Below the pieces are notes generated by a model. The model saw only the letters and a list, made by a program, of their open reading frames with translations. It was not told the DNA's origin and made no database searches. From assembly GCF_002844535.1 (NCBI RefSeq), contig NZ_PJNH01000003.1:434001-498000 (forward strand): a stretch of 64,000 bases of DNA. The letters are read 5' to 3'. The position numbers and the translations under genes were made by a program. How positions within the stretch are numbered: the stretch's first letter is position 1; each line of letters opens with the position of its first letter. This DNA is from Halalkalibacillus sediminis (GTDB lineage: Bacteria > Bacillota > Bacilli > Bacillales > Alkalibacillaceae). Below, one piece after another: positions 1 through 11,122 of this stretch.

Positions 1-29
1 CGCCATTGGCGGGCTTCCAACTTTCATCT

Positions 30-872
30 TTATTTTTCTGATTGAACTAAAAGATCAAGAATACGGTCTAAGTCATCTCTATCAAAAAACTCAATTTCGA
101 TCTTACCTTTGCGTTTACCTTGTTGTATAGAGACGCCCGTTCCTAATGTATCTCTTAATTCACTTTCTTTTGAGGTGATAAATACATCTTTCTTTTTAGG
201 CTTTTTCTTTTTAGTAGGCTTTTCGTTTAATCGCGCAATAAGTTGTTCAGTTTGTCTGACATTAAGATGTTCTTTTCTTATTTTATCAGCTACTAGCAAC
301 ATCTCATCATTTTCTTTGATGGCTAATAATGCTCTGCCGTGACCCATAGAAATTTCTTTGCTATTAATCATAGCACGAACCTTATCTGGGAGCGATAATA
401 ATCTGATCATATTCGCGATATGTGGTCTACTTTTACCTAAGCGAGTAGCCAGCTCATCTTGTCGGATATTCAGTTCATGAATTAATTTTTCATATGCCTC
501 GGCTTCCTCCATCGGGTTCAAGTCTTCTCTTTGAAGATTTTCCAATAAAGCAAGCTCCATCATCTGTTCATCCGTCAATTCCCTAACAACTGCAGGAATT
601 GTCTCTAAACCGGCCTCTTTAGAAGCTCTGAACCTTCTTTCACCAACTACAATTTCATAACCTTTGAGTGACTTTCTCACAATAATAGGCTGCAAAATAC
701 CATATTGGAGAATAGAATCTTTCAGTTCCTCAATAGCATCAGCTTCAAAAACTTTTCTAGGCTGATATGGATTCGGACGACACTCTACTAAGGGAACGTC
801 TTGAACATTCTCTTGATTGAAGTCCACATCCTGAAATAAAGCATTAATACCTTTACCCAACCCTCTGGCCAT
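30..872 (-). CDS. parB: Chromosome partitioning protein ParB (Spo0J), CTP-dependent DNA clamp
   Basis: 280 aa, close to the usual Spo0J length. ParB loads at parS and spreads as a CTP-gated sliding clamp, recruiting SMC and stimulating the ParA ATPase. Visible features are the CTP-binding GERRFRA motif at residues 77-83, the ENLQRE segment near 110, a central helix-turn-helix that reads parS, a Lys-rich linker (about 215-228) and a C-terminal dimerisation domain. The ATG lies inside the end of parA (20-nt overlap) with a GGAAG ribosome site, so the two are translationally coupled. A perfect parS site lies upstream at 2828. It is a paralogue of noc, two genes away. Confidence 0.96.
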   Translation of the reverse strand: MARGLGKGINALFQDVDFNQENVQDVPLVECRPNPYQPRKVFEADAIEELKDSILQYGILQPIIVRKSLKGYEIVVGERRFRASKEAGLETIPAVVRELTDEQMMELALLENLQREDLNPMEEAEAYEKLIHELNIRQDELATRLGKSRPHIANMIRLLSLPDKVRAMINSKEISMGHGRALLAIKENDEMLLVADKIRKEHLNVRQTEQLIARLNEKPTKKKKPKKKDVFITSKESELRDTLGTGVSIQQGKRKGKIEIEFFDRDDLDRILDLLVQSEK

Positions 873-1626
873 TTGCCATCACTTCCTTCGCTAGGTCGCT
901 ATAAACTTCTGCACCACGGGATTTTGGATCATAGGATATTATTGGTTCCCCATGACTTGGAGCTTCTCCTAAACGCACATTCCTAGGTATAATCGCTTTG
1001 AATACTTTATCTTGAAAGTACTTTTTGACTTCCTCGATTACTTGCAGACCTAAGTTTGTACGTGCATCCAACATTGTTAAAAGTACGCCTTCTATCGCCA
1101 AATTTTGATTCAATCTCTTTTGTACTAAACGAACTGTGTTTAGTAATTGGCTTAATCCTTCTAACGCATAGTACTCACACTGTACAGGAATCAATACACT
1201 ATCTGCTGCTGTTAGCGCATTTAATGTTAACAAGCCTAAAGACGGTGGACAGTCAATAATTATGTAATCATAATCATCTCGCACACTCTCTAATGCTTTT
1301 CGTAGTCTTAATTCCCGTGAAATTGTAGGTACAAGTTCAATCTCTGAACCAGCTAATTGGATCGTTGCTGGGATTGCATCTAAGTTAGGTACATTCGAAG
1401 GGACGCAAGCAGCCTTCGCATCTTCCTCTTCAATAAGAATGTCATAGATACAAGTTGAGACTTCACCTTTATTAATACCGATTCCACTTGTTGCATTCCC
1501 CTGAGGGTCTATATCTATCAATAAAACTTTATTACCTGCATTTGATAAACATGCACTTAAATTCACGGCAGTAGTTGTTTTCCCAACCCCACCTTTTTGA
1601 TTCGCAATGGCTATGACTTTGCCCAT
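853..1626 (-). CDS. parA: Chromosome partitioning ATPase ParA (Soj)
   Basis: 257-aa P-loop ATPase with the deviant Walker A motif KGGVGKTTT at residues 11-19 and the switch sequence [10 protein letters not shown] near 40. ATP-bound Soj dimers bind DNA non-specifically. The monomer inhibits DnaA and the dimer stimulates it, and ParB triggers hydrolysis (family knowledge). The ATG follows an AGGTGA ribosome site. The gene overlaps parB, and a promoter would have to lie in the 250-bp gap after noc, which also holds the noc terminator. Confidence 0.96.
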   Translation of the reverse strand: MGKVIAIANQKGGVGKTTTAVNLSACLSNAGNKVLLIDIDPQGNATSGIGINKGEVSTCIYDILIEEEDAKAACVPSNVPNLDAIPATIQLAGSEIELVPTISRELRLRKALESVRDDYDYIIIDCPPSLGLLTLNALTAADSVLIPVQCEYYALEGLSQLLNTVRLVQKRLNQNLAIEGVLLTMLDARTNLGLQVIEEVKKYFQDKVFKAIIPRNVRLGEAPSHGEPIISYDPKSRGAEVYSDLAKEVMANGQRVG

Positions 1627-1777
1627 GTTGTCACCTGCCTACTCTTAATATTCAATATTATTATTTTATCATGCAATGAAGCTATTTGTTAGATTAATCA
1701 AAAAGAAAAAAGTCCTAAATTATAAAATGAACTCTCAAATACAGTAATTTGTAGATGTATTCGTACCTACTCAACCA

Positions 1778-1848
1778 AAAAAAGCGTAAGGTTAACCCCC
1801 TAGGAAAACTTGTGTGAACAAATGCCTTCAAAGGAGAAATCCTTACGC
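1778..1848 (-). terminator. Long-loop intrinsic terminator after noc
   Basis: On the minus strand an 8-bp perfect stem (GCGTAAGG at 1785-1792 with CCTTACGC at 1841-1848) is followed directly by seven Ts (1778-1784). The loop is about 48 nt, unusually long for an intrinsic terminator. It separates noc from parAB. Confidence 0.65.
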
Positions 1849-1874
1849 CAGGTTAATTGACATTCAACTTCTTC

Positions 1875-2726
1875 TTACTTTTTAGGGATCTTAATAGTTA
1901 TTTGATAGAAATCGTCCGAATCTTCTTCTTCCGTTTCTACATTCATACCAGAGTCCGCCACCATATTCAGGGACTGACGAATAGTATTCAATGCGATGCG
2001 AACATCTTTAGAAACCCCTTGCATTCTAGGTTTAGGCTTCTTTTTCTCTTCTTCCTCTTTCGGATATTGCAACTCGTGAATTGCTTCTTCCGTTTGCTTT
2101 ACATTTAAATGTTGATCAATGATCAGCTTAAGTATCTCTTCTTGTTGCTGCTCGTCTTTCAATGCGATTAATGCGCGAGCATGACGTTCTGTTATTTGTT
2201 TGTTCAACAATGCTTGCTGAACTACACTTGGAAGCTTTAATAACCTCAACTTATTCGCAATGGTCGATTGGCTTTTTCCTAACCGTTGAGCTAAGGCTTC
2301 TTGAGTCAACCCGTGAGTATGTAGCAGCTGGTCGTAAGCAATTGCTTCTTCAATTACAGTCAACTCTTCACGTTGTAAATTTTCAATTAAAGCCACAGAT
2401 GCTGTTTCTGTATCAGTCATATTTTTGACGATCGCCGGAATGTGCTCCCACCCTAGCGTCTGAACAGCTCTCCATCTTCTTTCTCCGGCAATAAGCTCAT
2501 AGTTCTCTTCATCTTCCAATTTTCTAAGAACAATCGGCTGAATCATACCATGAGTATGAATGGTTTGAGCTAGTTCACTAATCTTCTGATCATCAAAGAT
2601 TGTTCTAGGTTGATATTGGTTGGGTTGAATCAATTCTACCTTTATATCCATGACTTCATTGTTCTTCTCAGTCTGTTCGCCAGATTTTGATTCACTTTTA
2701 CCGAATAATTTACTCAAGGAACTCAT
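1875..2726 (-). CDS. noc: Nucleoid occlusion protein Noc
   Basis: 283-aa ParB paralogue that blocks division-septum assembly over the chromosome. It differs from ParB in its N-terminus: the start [10 protein letters not shown] resembles the amphipathic membrane-binding helix of Noc. The CTP-binding motif GERRWRA is at 81-87, followed by ENLQREEL and a helix-turn-helix (about 140-160). The noc-parA-parB order next to rsmG is the B. subtilis order. A perfect Noc-binding site occurs in this window at 44343, supporting Noc over a second ParB. The GERRWRA and HTH regions match ParB closely, so the call rests on the N-terminus and synteny. Confidence 0.93.
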   Translation of the reverse strand: MSSLSKLFGKSESKSGEQTEKNNEVMDIKVELIQPNQYQPRTIFDDQKISELAQTIHTHGMIQPIVLRKLEDEENYELIAGERRWRAVQTLGWEHIPAIVKNMTDTETASVALIENLQREELTVIEEAIAYDQLLHTHGLTQEALAQRLGKSQSTIANKLRLLKLPSVVQQALLNKQITERHARALIALKDEQQQEEILKLIIDQHLNVKQTEEAIHELQYPKEEEEKKKPKPRMQGVSKDVRIALNTIRQSLNMVADSGMNVETEEEDSDDFYQITIKIPKK

Positions 2727-2827
2727 TATTTAGCACCCACTTTCAATCAATCATTTCATAATTATGTAGAATGAATAGATTCGATTTGTCTCAATGTTAT
2801 AAATCTCTCATTTGTTAAAAAAAGAAA

Positions 2828-2843
2828 TGTTTCACGTGAAACA
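2828..2843. promoter_or_regulatory. parS: parS centromere site (perfect 16-bp palindrome)
   Basis: TGTTTCACGTGAAACA matches the ParB-binding parS consensus at every position. It lies in the noc-rsmG gap, about 2 kb from parB. I found no second perfect copy in the window. Confidence 0.95.
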
Positions 2844-2986
2844 TTTCATTCCTCATCAAATTAATCTAAATAATACGAAGTCTATTGCTCTTCTTCTATT
2901 TTATCACATTTCTATTAAGTAAATAAAGAGAAATTTAAAGTAACTGAAGGGCTAAAAAGCCCGACAGCACAATAAATGTGAATCTA

Positions 2987-3706
2987 CTAGGGTTCAATCG
3001 GCTCCTTATTAGGTAATCCAGCTTTTCGAGGATATTTCTTCGATGTTTTTCTTCTTTTTTCGACAATTACAATGTTTCTTTCGCTTTCTTCCACTGGAAG
3101 ATTGAACGAATGGGTCTCGCTGAATTCTCCTCCGAGAGTCTGTACGGCAAGCTCTCCGTTTTTCTTTTCTTCTTCAAAATTAGCCGATTTCATCATAATA
3201 AAGTCTCCACCTACACGTACAAGCGGAAGACACAACTCACTTAGAACAGATGTTCGCGCAACAGCTCTTGATATAACCATATCAAACGTTTCTCTAAACT
3301 TTTGATCTTTGCCGAAGTTCTCTGCTCGATCGTGGTAAAAAGCCACACCAGATAATCCTAGTTGATCAGCTAGATGATTCAAAAAGGTGATCCGTTTTTT
3401 TAATGAGTCTACGATAGTGACGTGGATATGTGGAAACAAAATTTTGAGCGGGATCGATGGAAACCCCGCTCCAGCACCAACATCACAAACAGATAGTTCT
3501 TTATTGAAATCATAATAAAATGCTACAGAGACAGAATCGTAAAAGTGCTTCAAATACACTTCTTCTTTTTCTGTAATTGCTGTCAGATTCATTTTTTGGT
3601 TCCATTCAACTAATAACTCATAATAGTTGTTGAATTGTTCTTTTTGATGATCTGACAATGATATATTGTGTTGATTCAGATGTTTTTCAAATTCTTGAAT
3701 ATCCAT
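2987..3706 (-). CDS. rsmG: 16S rRNA (guanine-N7)-methyltransferase RsmG (GidB)
   Basis: 239 aa, the usual length. It methylates G527 (E. coli numbering) of 16S rRNA using SAM; loss gives low-level streptomycin resistance in other species. The SAM-binding loop [13 protein letters not shown] is near residues 76-88. I start at the ATG at 3706, after a GAGG ribosome site, rather than at a TTG two codons upstream. The basic C-terminal tail ([14 protein letters not shown]) is typical. It follows mnmG by 9 bp and is probably co-transcribed with mnmE-mnmG. Confidence 0.95.
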   Translation of the reverse strand: MDIQEFEKHLNQHNISLSDHQKEQFNNYYELLVEWNQKMNLTAITEKEEVYLKHFYDSVSVAFYYDFNKELSVCDVGAGAGFPSIPLKILFPHIHVTIVDSLKKRITFLNHLADQLGLSGVAFYHDRAENFGKDQKFRETFDMVISRAVARTSVLSELCLPLVRVGGDFIMMKSANFEEEKKNGELAVQTLGGEFSETHSFNLPVEESERNIVIVEKRRKTSKKYPRKAGLPNKEPIEP

Positions 3707-3715
3707 AAGCAACCT

Positions 3716-5602
3716 CTATTCATTCGAAGCTTTTCGTGATACACCTTGTTCTATATAAACAAGTAAAATCGAAACATCGGCAGGATTCACACCTGAAATT
3801 CTTGAAGCCTGACCGACAGATAAAGGACGGACTGTTTTCAATTTTTCTCTAGCTTCCGTTGCTATCCCTTGAATATCATCGTAGTCGATATGATCTGGGA
3901 TTTTTTTATCTTCCATTTTACGCATACGTTCTACTTGCTGATTAGATTTTTTGATATAGCCTGCGTATTTTATATGAATTTCAACTTGTTCTTCCACTTC
4001 ATCATTTAATTCAGTATTTGCAGGTACTAATTGCTTGATTGTCGAGTATTTAACCTCTGGTCTTTTCAAAAGGTCGGCAGCTCGTACGCCATCTTTCAAT
4101 TGTGAACCACCTAATTGTTCAATTACCTGTTGAACTTCTTCAGAAGGCTTGATGATCGTAGATTCCAATCTTTTTATTTCTTGTTCAATTGATTGTTTCT
4201 TATCATTGAATTGACCATATCTTTCTTCAGAAATTAGACCCATTTGGTAGCCCAAGTCAGTTAGACGAAGATCCGCATTGTCATGACGTAGTAATAAGCG
4301 GTACTCTGCTCTTGATGTTAATAGTCGATAAGGTTCTTCTGTTCCTTTTGTTACTAAATCATCAATGAGTACACCGATATAAGCTTGTGAACGGTCTAAA
4401 ATAAGTGTTTCCTTATCTAGTGCTTTTGCTGCAGCATTAATTCCTGCCATTATTCCTTGTGCTGCCGCTTCTTCATAGCCTGATGTTCCATTGATCTGAC
4501 CGGCAGTAAATAACCCATCAATAAGCTTAGTCTCTAAAGTAGGCCATAGTTGAGTTGGTACTACTGCATCATACTCAATAGCATAACCAGCTCTCATGAT
4601 TTCTGCCTTCTCTAATCCTGGAATTGTTTCTAATAATTTATTTTGAACATCTTCAGGAAGAGAAGTTGAAAGCCCTTGGACGTACACTTCATCCGTTTTT
4701 CTACCTTCAGGTTCTAAGAAGATCTGGTGTCTAGGCTTATCATTGAAGCGTACGACTTTATCTTCGATTGAAGGACAATATCTTGGACCTGTCCCTCTTT
4801 CTGCACCTGAGTACATAGCTGATTTTGATAAGTTATCATCAATTATCTGATGAGTGAACTCCCCAGTATACGTCAGCCAGCAAGGAATTTGATCGGTGAT
4901 ATATTCAGTAGTTTCATATGAAAATGCACGCGGCACATCATCACCCGGCTGAATTTCCGTTTTGGAGTAATCGATCGTGTGACTATTCACTCTTGGTGGT
5001 GTTCCCGTCTTAAAACGAACCATTTCTAAGCCAAGTTCTTCAAGTTGTTCTGATAAATCAACCGTTGAACGCTGGTTATTAGGTCCACTTTCATACTCGA
5101 TATCTCCAATAAGAACTTTTCCACGCATGAATGTTCCGGTAGTAACAATCACCGTGTCTGCCAAGTAACGAGCTTTTGTTTCAGTTATGACACCTTTACA
5201 TTTTCCATCTTCAACGACTAATTCTTTTACCATACCTTGACGAAGTGTCAGGTTTTCCTGGTTTTCGATGACGCGCTTCATTTCTTGCTGATATAGAACT
5301 TTATCAGCTTGAGCTCGTAAAGCTCTTACAGCTGGTCCTTTACTTGTATTTAACAGACGCATTTGAATGTGGGTTTTATCGATCGTCTTACCCATCCATC
5401 CACCTAATGCATCAATTTCTCTTACAACTACACCTTTTGCTGGTCCACCAACTGATGGATTACATGGCATAAAAGCGATTAAATCTAAATTAAGGGTTAA
5501 CATCAGCGTTTTTGCTCCACGCTTGGCTGCGGCCATCCCTGCTTCTACACCTGCATGTCCAGCACCAATAACTATGACATCATAACGTCCTGCATCATAC
5601 AT
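3716..5602 (-). CDS. mnmG: tRNA uridine-5-carboxymethylaminomethyl synthesis enzyme MnmG (GidA)
   Basis: 628 aa, identical in length to the B. subtilis protein. With MnmE it installs carboxymethylaminomethyl or aminomethyl groups on U34 of tRNAs, using FAD, NADH and methylene-THF. The FAD-binding [10 protein letters not shown] lies at residues 13-22, followed by [11 protein letters not shown] near 47-57. The GidA-associated C-terminal domain that contacts MnmE is present. An AAGGAGG ribosome site precedes the ATG. Directly downstream of mnmE, 37 bp apart. Confidence 0.97.
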   Translation of the reverse strand: MYDAGRYDVIVIGAGHAGVEAGMAAAKRGAKTLMLTLNLDLIAFMPCNPSVGGPAKGVVVREIDALGGWMGKTIDKTHIQMRLLNTSKGPAVRALRAQADKVLYQQEMKRVIENQENLTLRQGMVKELVVEDGKCKGVITETKARYLADTVIVTTGTFMRGKVLIGDIEYESGPNNQRSTVDLSEQLEELGLEMVRFKTGTPPRVNSHTIDYSKTEIQPGDDVPRAFSYETTEYITDQIPCWLTYTGEFTHQIIDDNLSKSAMYSGAERGTGPRYCPSIEDKVVRFNDKPRHQIFLEPEGRKTDEVYVQGLSTSLPEDVQNKLLETIPGLEKAEIMRAGYAIEYDAVVPTQLWPTLETKLIDGLFTAGQINGTSGYEEAAAQGIMAGINAAAKALDKETLILDRSQAYIGVLIDDLVTKGTEEPYRLLTSRAEYRLLLRHDNADLRLTDLGYQMGLISEERYGQFNDKKQSIEQEIKRLESTIIKPSEEVQQVIEQLGGSQLKDGVRAADLLKRPEVKYSTIKQLVPANTELNDEVEEQVEIHIKYAGYIKKSNQQVERMRKMEDKKIPDHIDYDDIQGIATEAREKLKTVRPLSVGQASRISGVNPADVSILLVYIEQGVSRKASNE

Positions 5603-5639
5603 GTTGATGACCTCCTTCTATATATATTTCGAAACGTAT

Positions 5640-7016
5640 TTATTTTCCTAAACAGAATTGGGAGAATAATTGATCGATCAGTGACTCGTTTACGTTGTCA
5701 CCAATAATTTCGCCTAAGAGCTCCCAAGTTCTCGTGATATCAATTTGGACAAGATCAAGTGGCATGTCCAATTCGATTCCTTCTAATGCATCATCAAGAG
5801 ACTTTTCAGCTTGTTCGAGTAATTGTATGTGGCGTACGTTCGATACATAGGTTAAGTCACCACTATCAATTTCTCCTTCAAAAAATGTTTCGGCAATACT
5901 TTCTTCTAAACGATCAATTCCTTGTTCTTCAAGTAAAGAGGTCGTGATGATCGGAAAGTCCCCTGCCGCTTTTTTGACAGCTTCCATGTCAATCTTCTGT
6001 TCTAAGTCCGTTTTATTGATTAACACGATGACGTCTAGATCTTTCGCAGCTTCAAATAATGCTTCATCTTCTTTTGTCCACTCTTCACTACCATTCAAAA
6101 CAAGCAATATAAGATCAGCATCTTGTAAAGCCTGACGAGATCGTTCTACACCAATCTTTTCAACGATATCTTCCGTTTCACGAATACCAGCAGTATCAAT
6201 CAGGCGCAATGGTACCCCGCGAACATTCACATATTCCTCAATGACATCACGTGTCGTACCTGGGATTTCGGTTACTATTGCTTTATTTTCATGGGCAAGC
6301 ACATTCAATAGAGAAGACTTACCGACATTCGGTCTTCCAATGATTGCCGTAGCAATGCCTTCCCTTAGTATCTTCCCTTGCTTGGCTGTTTGAAGTATTT
6401 TCTTAATCTCTTTTTGCACATACGAAGCTTTCTCAACCAACATAGTATTGGTCATTTCTTCAACATCATCGTATTCAGGATAATCAATATTCACTTCCAC
6501 GTGCGCCACAGTTTCGATCAATTCCTGTCTTAAAGTGCGAATCAAATGAGATAACCGTCCATCCATCTGTTTCAAAGCAACTGACATTGCCCGATCTGTT
6601 TTGGAACGGATGAGATCCATGACTGCTTCCGCTTGTGATAAATCGATACGCCCGTTTAGAAATGCTCTTTTCGTAAATTCACCTGGTTCTGCTAACCTAG
6701 CTCCTTCACGTAGCACTAACTGTAAGACACGATTAACGGAAACCATTCCGCCGTGACAGTTTATTTCTATAATATCTTCACGAGTGAAGGTTTTTGGAGC
6801 ACGCATGACCGAAACCATCACTTCTTCTACTTTTTCATTTGTCTTTGGATCCTTTAAACTTCCATAATGAATCGTATGAGAGTCTACATCTTCTAGATCT
6901 TTACCCGAAAAAATACGATTGGCTATTGAAAAAGCTTCATCACCACTCAAGCGTACAATAGCGATGGCTCCTTCTCCAATCGGAGTCGAGATAGCTGAAA
7001 TTGTGTCTTGTTCCAT
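5640..7016 (-). CDS. mnmE: tRNA modification GTPase MnmE (TrmE)
   Basis: 458 aa. It is the GTPase partner of MnmG in U34 modification. It has an N-terminal THF-binding domain, a helical domain, and an inserted G domain with the P-loop GRPNVGKSS near 226-234 and an NKTDLE motif. The C-terminus is FCLGK, carrying the conserved catalytic Cys. I use the ATG at 7016, preceded by GGGAGTGAAGG; an in-frame ATG six codons upstream (7034) has no ribosome site. A terminator after jag separates it from the yidC unit. Confidence 0.96.
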   Translation of the reverse strand: MEQDTISAISTPIGEGAIAIVRLSGDEAFSIANRIFSGKDLEDVDSHTIHYGSLKDPKTNEKVEEVMVSVMRAPKTFTREDIIEINCHGGMVSVNRVLQLVLREGARLAEPGEFTKRAFLNGRIDLSQAEAVMDLIRSKTDRAMSVALKQMDGRLSHLIRTLRQELIETVAHVEVNIDYPEYDDVEEMTNTMLVEKASYVQKEIKKILQTAKQGKILREGIATAIIGRPNVGKSSLLNVLAHENKAIVTEIPGTTRDVIEEYVNVRGVPLRLIDTAGIRETEDIVEKIGVERSRQALQDADLILLVLNGSEEWTKEDEALFEAAKDLDVIVLINKTDLEQKIDMEAVKKAAGDFPIITTSLLEEQGIDRLEESIAETFFEGEIDSGDLTYVSNVRHIQLLEQAEKSLDDALEGIELDMPLDLVQIDITRTWELLGEIIGDNVNESLIDQLFSQFCLGK

Positions 7017-7113
7017 AACCTTCACTCCCTTCATTTCTGTGAATTCCTAACTAAAAACAATAACATATATTGTGGAAAAAGAGAAGCAAAATTATTTACC
7101 ATTTTATTGCATC

Positions 7114-7151
7114 AAAAAGCCCGCTCCAACTAACAAAGTTTAAGAGCGGGC
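7114..7151 (-). terminator. Intrinsic terminator after jag
   Basis: On the minus strand, perfect 8-bp stem GCCCGCTC / GAGCGGGC, 17-nt loop, then TTTTT. Just downstream of the jag stop codon. Confidence 0.8.
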
Positions 7152-7157
7152 ACTATA

Positions 7158-7781
7158 TTATTTGTTATGAGGTTTAATAACGACATGTCGGTTAGGATCT
7201 TTTCCTTCCGAAGCGGTCGAAACGTTCTCGTGGTCGTGAAGTGCATTATGAATGATTTTTCTTTCGAATGAAGGCATTGGTTCAATCTTGACTTCTTTTC
7301 CTAAAGTCAAAGCCTTCTGAGCTAGCTTATTCGCTAACTGTTCAAGGGTTTCTTTTCGGCGAGCTCGATAGTTTTCAGCATCAACAACAACCGTATAGTA
7401 TTCTGACTGGTTATTGTTTACTACTAAATGCGTCAAGTATTGCAGGGCATTTAGAGTTTGACCCCTCTTTCCTATTAAAAGAGCAATCTTATCTCCTACT
7501 AATTCATAGATGATCTCACCCTCTGATTTAGCAGCTCTGATTTCCACCTCAGCATTCATCTCTCGAGTCACTTGCTCAAGAAAGAATTCACCTTCTTTTA
7601 GACGATCTACTATCTCGGTTACTTTGATATAAGCTCTTTTAGCACCGAATACGCCTAAAATTCCTTTTTTACCTTCATCGATAATTTCAAAAGTAACTTG
7701 ATCTTCTGTTAGTTCCAATTGCTCTAATGCATTCTGTTTTGCCTCTTCAACTGTTAGACCACTAGCCGTTATTTCTCTCAC
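7158..7781 (-). CDS. jag: Jag (KhpB) RNA-binding protein, SpoIIIJ-associated
   Basis: 207 aa with a Jag-N domain (1-about 52), a type II KH domain (LIGKRGQTLNALQYLTHL near 96-113) and an R3H domain toward the C-terminus (RKIIHNALHD). The family binds RNA and, in cocci, modulates cell elongation. The start is GTG at 7779-7781, whose bases overlap the yidC stop by 4 nt, so translation is coupled. In B. subtilis the same gene pair is spoIIIJ-jag. Confidence 0.92.
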   Translation of the reverse strand: MREITASGLTVEEAKQNALEQLELTEDQVTFEIIDEGKKGILGVFGAKRAYIKVTEIVDRLKEGEFFLEQVTREMNAEVEIRAAKSEGEIIYELVGDKIALLIGKRGQTLNALQYLTHLVVNNNQSEYYTVVVDAENYRARRKETLEQLANKLAQKALTLGKEVKIEPMPSFERKIIHNALHDHENVSTASEGKDPNRHVVIKPHNK

Positions 7782-8560
7782 TTTTTCTTCGCTCCTTCAT
7801 TATTCTCTTCAAATTGCTTCATCATCGGTCGACGAATAAATAGCGTTTGAACAATCATAAAGAAGTTACCTACGACCCAGTACAGTGCTAATGCTGCTGG
7901 GAAGAAAATCGCAAACACACCAATCATTACTGGTAGTAAGTATAACATAATTTGCATTTGCGGGTTATCTGCAGCTGGAGTCCCAGCCATCATGATCTTC
8001 TGTTGTGCGTAAGTAGTTGCCAGTGTAATGAAAGCGAGTATATAACTTGGTTCCCCTAATTGGAACCATAAGAAACTATATTCTTGAATTTCATCCGTAC
8101 GTACGATTGCATGATAAAAGGCAATCAATATCGGCATCTGTACGATGATTGGTAAACAACCAGCCAGTGGATTGACGCCGTGTCTTTGGAAGAGCGACAT
8201 CGTCTCCTGCTGAAGCTTTTGCTGTGTTTGTTGGTCTTTTGATGAATATTTTGCACGGATTTCTTTTAATTCTGGTTGAATCATTTGCATTGCTTGTGAT
8301 GATTTCAACTGCTTGATATTAAGCGGTAGAATCAATGTACGAAGCAAGATCGTTACAATGACAATTGCCGCACCAAAACCATGATTGAAAATATCTTCAG
8401 CTATATAAGTAATTAAAAATGAAAGAGGATAAACGAAATATTTATTCCATATCCCTTCACTATCTGGTGTAATCGGTTCATTAATTTCGGTACAGCCTGA
8501 TAGAAAGACAGCTACACCTATTAATGCAACGATGAGTAAAATTCTTTTACGCACTTGCAT
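7778..8560 (-). CDS. yidC: Membrane protein insertase YidC (SpoIIIJ type)
   Basis: 260 aa. An N-terminal lipoprotein signal peptide ends in the lipobox LSGC (Cys23), and five membrane segments follow, with the conserved YidC core (GFGAAIVIVTILLRT; MPILIAFYHAI). It inserts membrane proteins with or without Sec. In spore formers the SpoIIIJ paralogue is needed for SigG activation in the forespore. A second paralogue (YqjG), if present, lies outside this window. Position between rnpA and jag is the spoIIIJ position. Confidence 0.95.
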   Translation of the reverse strand: MQVRKRILLIVALIGVAVFLSGCTEINEPITPDSEGIWNKYFVYPLSFLITYIAEDIFNHGFGAAIVIVTILLRTLILPLNIKQLKSSQAMQMIQPELKEIRAKYSSKDQQTQQKLQQETMSLFQRHGVNPLAGCLPIIVQMPILIAFYHAIVRTDEIQEYSFLWFQLGEPSYILAFITLATTYAQQKIMMAGTPAADNPQMQIMLYLLPVMIGVFAIFFPAALALYWVVGNFFMIVQTLFIRRPMMKQFEENNEGAKKK

Positions 8561-8676
8561 TTCCTCCTAACGAAATTACCAATCACGCTTGAACGTGAAC
8601 TTTCTTTTTATAAACATGCATCTATTTCGTATTCTACCATTGTTATATTCGTTATTACCATAAGAATTTCGATCAT

Positions 8677-9018
8677 TTATTGACGAAACATGTTAGTTCT
8701 CTTCATTAAATGACTCAGACTTTTCTTTATACCATGGAAATCCATTTCATTAGTAGGTTTTCTTGCAATTACTACAAAATCGTAAGAAGGATCAATCTTA
8801 TCCTCTAAATGCTTGAAGGCTTCCCTCAAATAACGTTTAATTTGATTTCTAGTTACAGCATTTCCTAATTTCTTTCCTACAGACAAACCGATTCGAAAAT
8901 GGTCTTGACCATCTTTTTTCAAATAATAAAGAACCAGCTGGCGATTCGCGAAAGATTCCCCGTGGTTCAATATATACTGGATTTCTTCATTCTTCTTCAC
9001 TCGATAGGCTTTCTTCAA
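8677..9018 (-). CDS. rnpA: Ribonuclease P protein component RnpA
   Basis: 113 aa, the usual size. It assists RNase P RNA in 5' maturation of tRNA precursors. It carries the family signature RNQIKRYLREAF near 65-76, and residues 1-20 are basic. It follows rpmH, with a terminator-like hairpin between them that may lower its expression relative to L34. Confidence 0.95.
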   Translation of the reverse strand: MKKAYRVKKNEEIQYILNHGESFANRQLVLYYLKKDGQDHFRIGLSVGKKLGNAVTRNQIKRYLREAFKHLEDKIDPSYDFVVIARKPTNEMDFHGIKKSLSHLMKRTNMFRQ

Positions 9019-9061
9019 CGTATATCATCCTAGCTCGAAACGATCTATGTATATAAGTCTG

Positions 9062-9090
9062 AAAAAAGACCACTGATAGAAATTCAGTGG
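9062..9090 (-). terminator. Terminator or attenuator between rpmH and rnpA
   Basis: Minus strand: CCACTGA / TCAGTGG stem with a 7-nt loop, then TC and six Ts. It begins right after the rpmH stop. As rnpA lacks an obvious promoter of its own, partial read-through is likely. Confidence 0.7.
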
Positions 9091-9091
9091 C

Positions 9092-9226
9092 CTAAGCAGA
9101 TAAAGTCTTTCTTCCTTTGCGACGACGGCGAGCTAAAACTTTACGTCCGTTTTTAGTCGACATGCGAGCACGGAAGCCGTGTACTTTACTGCGCTTTCTA
9201 TTATTTGGTTGATATGTGCGTTTCAT
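9092..9226 (-). CDS. rpmH: 50S ribosomal protein L34
   Basis: 44-aa, highly basic protein beginning [18 protein letters not shown] and ending in [11 protein letters not shown], the invariant pattern of bacterial L34. It has an AGGAGGTG ribosome site before the ATG at 9226. Divergent from dnaA across oriC. Found by reading the minus strand of the interval between rnpA and the origin. Confidence 0.96.
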   Translation of the reverse strand: MKRTYQPNNRKRSKVHGFRARMSTKNGRKVLARRRRKGRKTLSA

Positions 9227-9380
9227 GATCAAACACCTCCTGAATTGAATAACACGTTCATCTTTTTAATCATAAAAAAACAGTCCAAATCAGTATATAA
9301 AATTTTACCGATGGATGTCAATAGTTGTTTTCTTTTTTCTATCTCTCTTACTTGCAAAGTATAACATAATCTCAAGTGAT

Positions 9381-9740
9381 TTTAAATATCCACATGTGAA
9401 TAGAATAACTTTCCTCCCCCAATAAAATATCCACAATACTATTCGACAACTTACCCACAAAACCAACAATTGTGGACAAAAAATTTTAACAAGCTTGTTT
9501 TGTATGTGGATAAGTCTAATCGTCCATTGAAATAGCGAGATGAATTTGGTATGATTATTATGTTTTTACAGTGGATAACCTATTCAACAAAACAAAACTA
9601 TCCACAAAGTGTGGATATAATGTGGATAGTTAATCACATGCTGTATGCAAATTTATAAACATGATTGTGGAAAATGTCGATAAATGATTTATTTCGTTGC
9701 CTCATCTACATAAGACTTTCCACAGTGATGTTTCTTTTTG
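9381..9740. other. oriC: oriC upstream region: DnaA-box cluster (incAB-like)
   Basis: The 550-bp gap between rpmH and dnaA holds at least nine matches or near matches to TTATCCACA in both orientations: 9386-9394, 9427-9435, 9451-9459, 9471-9479, 9505-9513 (perfect, reverse), 9570-9578, 9598-9606, 9610-9618 and 9621-9629. A Spo0A-type box (TTCGACA, reverse TGTCGAA) is at 9442-9448, between DnaA boxes, and a one-mismatch box is near 9676. This is the upstream half of a bipartite Bacillus-type origin. Confidence 0.88.
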
Positions 9741-9778
9741 ACCTTAAAAGTTTTTTTATAGAAAGGGAGTGAACATAG

Positions 9779-11122
9779 GTGGAAAACATCGAAGAATTAT
9801 GGGCCCAGACGCTATCACAAATGGAACAAAAAATTAGTAAACCTAGCTTCGATACTTGGCTCAAATCTACTGAGGCAAAAGGAATTGAAGATGATCGGAT
9901 CATCATTTCAGCTCCTAATGAATTTGCAAGAGATTGGCTAGAAAACAGTTATGCTGATCTAATCTCTTCAACGATTTATGATGTAACTGGTTCCTCTCTA
10001 AAACCCAAATTCATCATTCCAGAAACAGAACCGCAAGACGAACCGTTTAATCAACCTATTAAAAAAATGCCTCCAGACAATGGACAGGAAACTTCTAAAC
10101 AGACGATGCTTAATTCAAAATATACCTTTGAAACATTTGTGATCGGTTCTGGTAACCGGTTTGCTCATGCTGCATCATTAGCTGTGGCCGAAGCTCCCGC
10201 TAAAGCATACAACCCTCTATTCATCTATGGGGGTGTTGGTCTCGGAAAGACTCACTTAATGCATGCGATCGGACACTATGTCATTGAACATAACCCAAAT
10301 GCGAAGGTAGTTTACCTCTCATCAGAGAAATTCACGAACGAATTCATCAACTCGATCAGAGACAATAAAACAATTGAATTCCGCAATAAATATCGAAATG
10401 TGGACGTGCTTTTAATAGATGATATTCAATTTCTAGCAGGAAAAGAACAAACTCAAGAAGAATTCTTCCATACGTTCAATACGTTACATGAAGAAAATAA
10501 ACAAATCGTCATTTCTAGTGATCGGCCTCCAAAAGAGATTCCGACATTAGAAGATCGACTACGGTCCCGTTTTGAATGGGGATTGATCACGGATATCACT
10601 CCTCCAGACCTGGAAACGAGAATTGCTATTTTACGTAAGAAAGCTAAGGCAGATGGGCTGGATATTCCAAATGAAGTGATGCTTTATATCGCTAATCAAA
10701 TTGATACGAACATCAGAGAACTAGAAGGGGCATTAATTCGAGTTGTCGCATACTCTTCCCTTGTAAATGAGGATATTGATGCTTCTCTAGCAGCAAGTGC
10801 TCTAAAGGATATCATCCCGAATTCCAAACCGAAGGAAATCACGATAAAAGGTATTCAAGAAACAGTAGGGAAACGATTTAATGTACAACTTGAAGATTTC
10901 ATGGCTAAGAAAAGAACGAAATCAGTAGCTTTTCCGCGTCAAATCGCTATGTTCCTATCTAGAGAAATGACTGATTTCTCCTTACCTAAAATTGGCGAGG
11001 AATTTGGAGGGCGAGATCATACGACTGTCATCCACGCTCATGAAAAAATCTCTAAAATGATGGCTGATGACATTCAATTACAAAAGGAAATTGACGAAAT
11101 CCGAGAGTTGATCAAGTCATAG
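9779..11122 (+). CDS. dnaA: Chromosomal replication initiator protein DnaA
   Basis: 447 aa. It binds DnaA boxes, opens the origin and loads helicase. Domain I is at 1-85, a short linker follows, then the AAA+ domain III with Walker [10 protein letters not shown] near 150 and Walker B LLIDDIQF, and the DNA-binding domain IV with signature [10 protein letters not shown] near 420. The start is GTG with a GGGAG ribosome site; the N-terminus [10 protein letters not shown] aligns with B. subtilis DnaA. It is flanked on both sides by DnaA boxes, allowing autoregulation. Confidence 0.98.
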   Translation: MENIEELWAQTLSQMEQKISKPSFDTWLKSTEAKGIEDDRIIISAPNEFARDWLENSYADLISSTIYDVTGSSLKPKFIIPETEPQDEPFNQPIKKMPPDNGQETSKQTMLNSKYTFETFVIGSGNRFAHAASLAVAEAPAKAYNPLFIYGGVGLGKTHLMHAIGHYVIEHNPNAKVVYLSSEKFTNEFINSIRDNKTIEFRNKYRNVDVLLIDDIQFLAGKEQTQEEFFHTFNTLHEENKQIVISSDRPPKEIPTLEDRLRSRFEWGLITDITPPDLETRIAILRKKAKADGLDIPNEVMLYIANQIDTNIRELEGALIRVVAYSSLVNEDIDASLAASALKDIIPNSKPKEITIKGIQETVGKRFNVQLEDFMAKKRTKSVAFPRQIAMFLSREMTDFSLPKIGEEFGGRDHTTVIHAHEKISKMMADDIQLQKEIDEIRELIKS

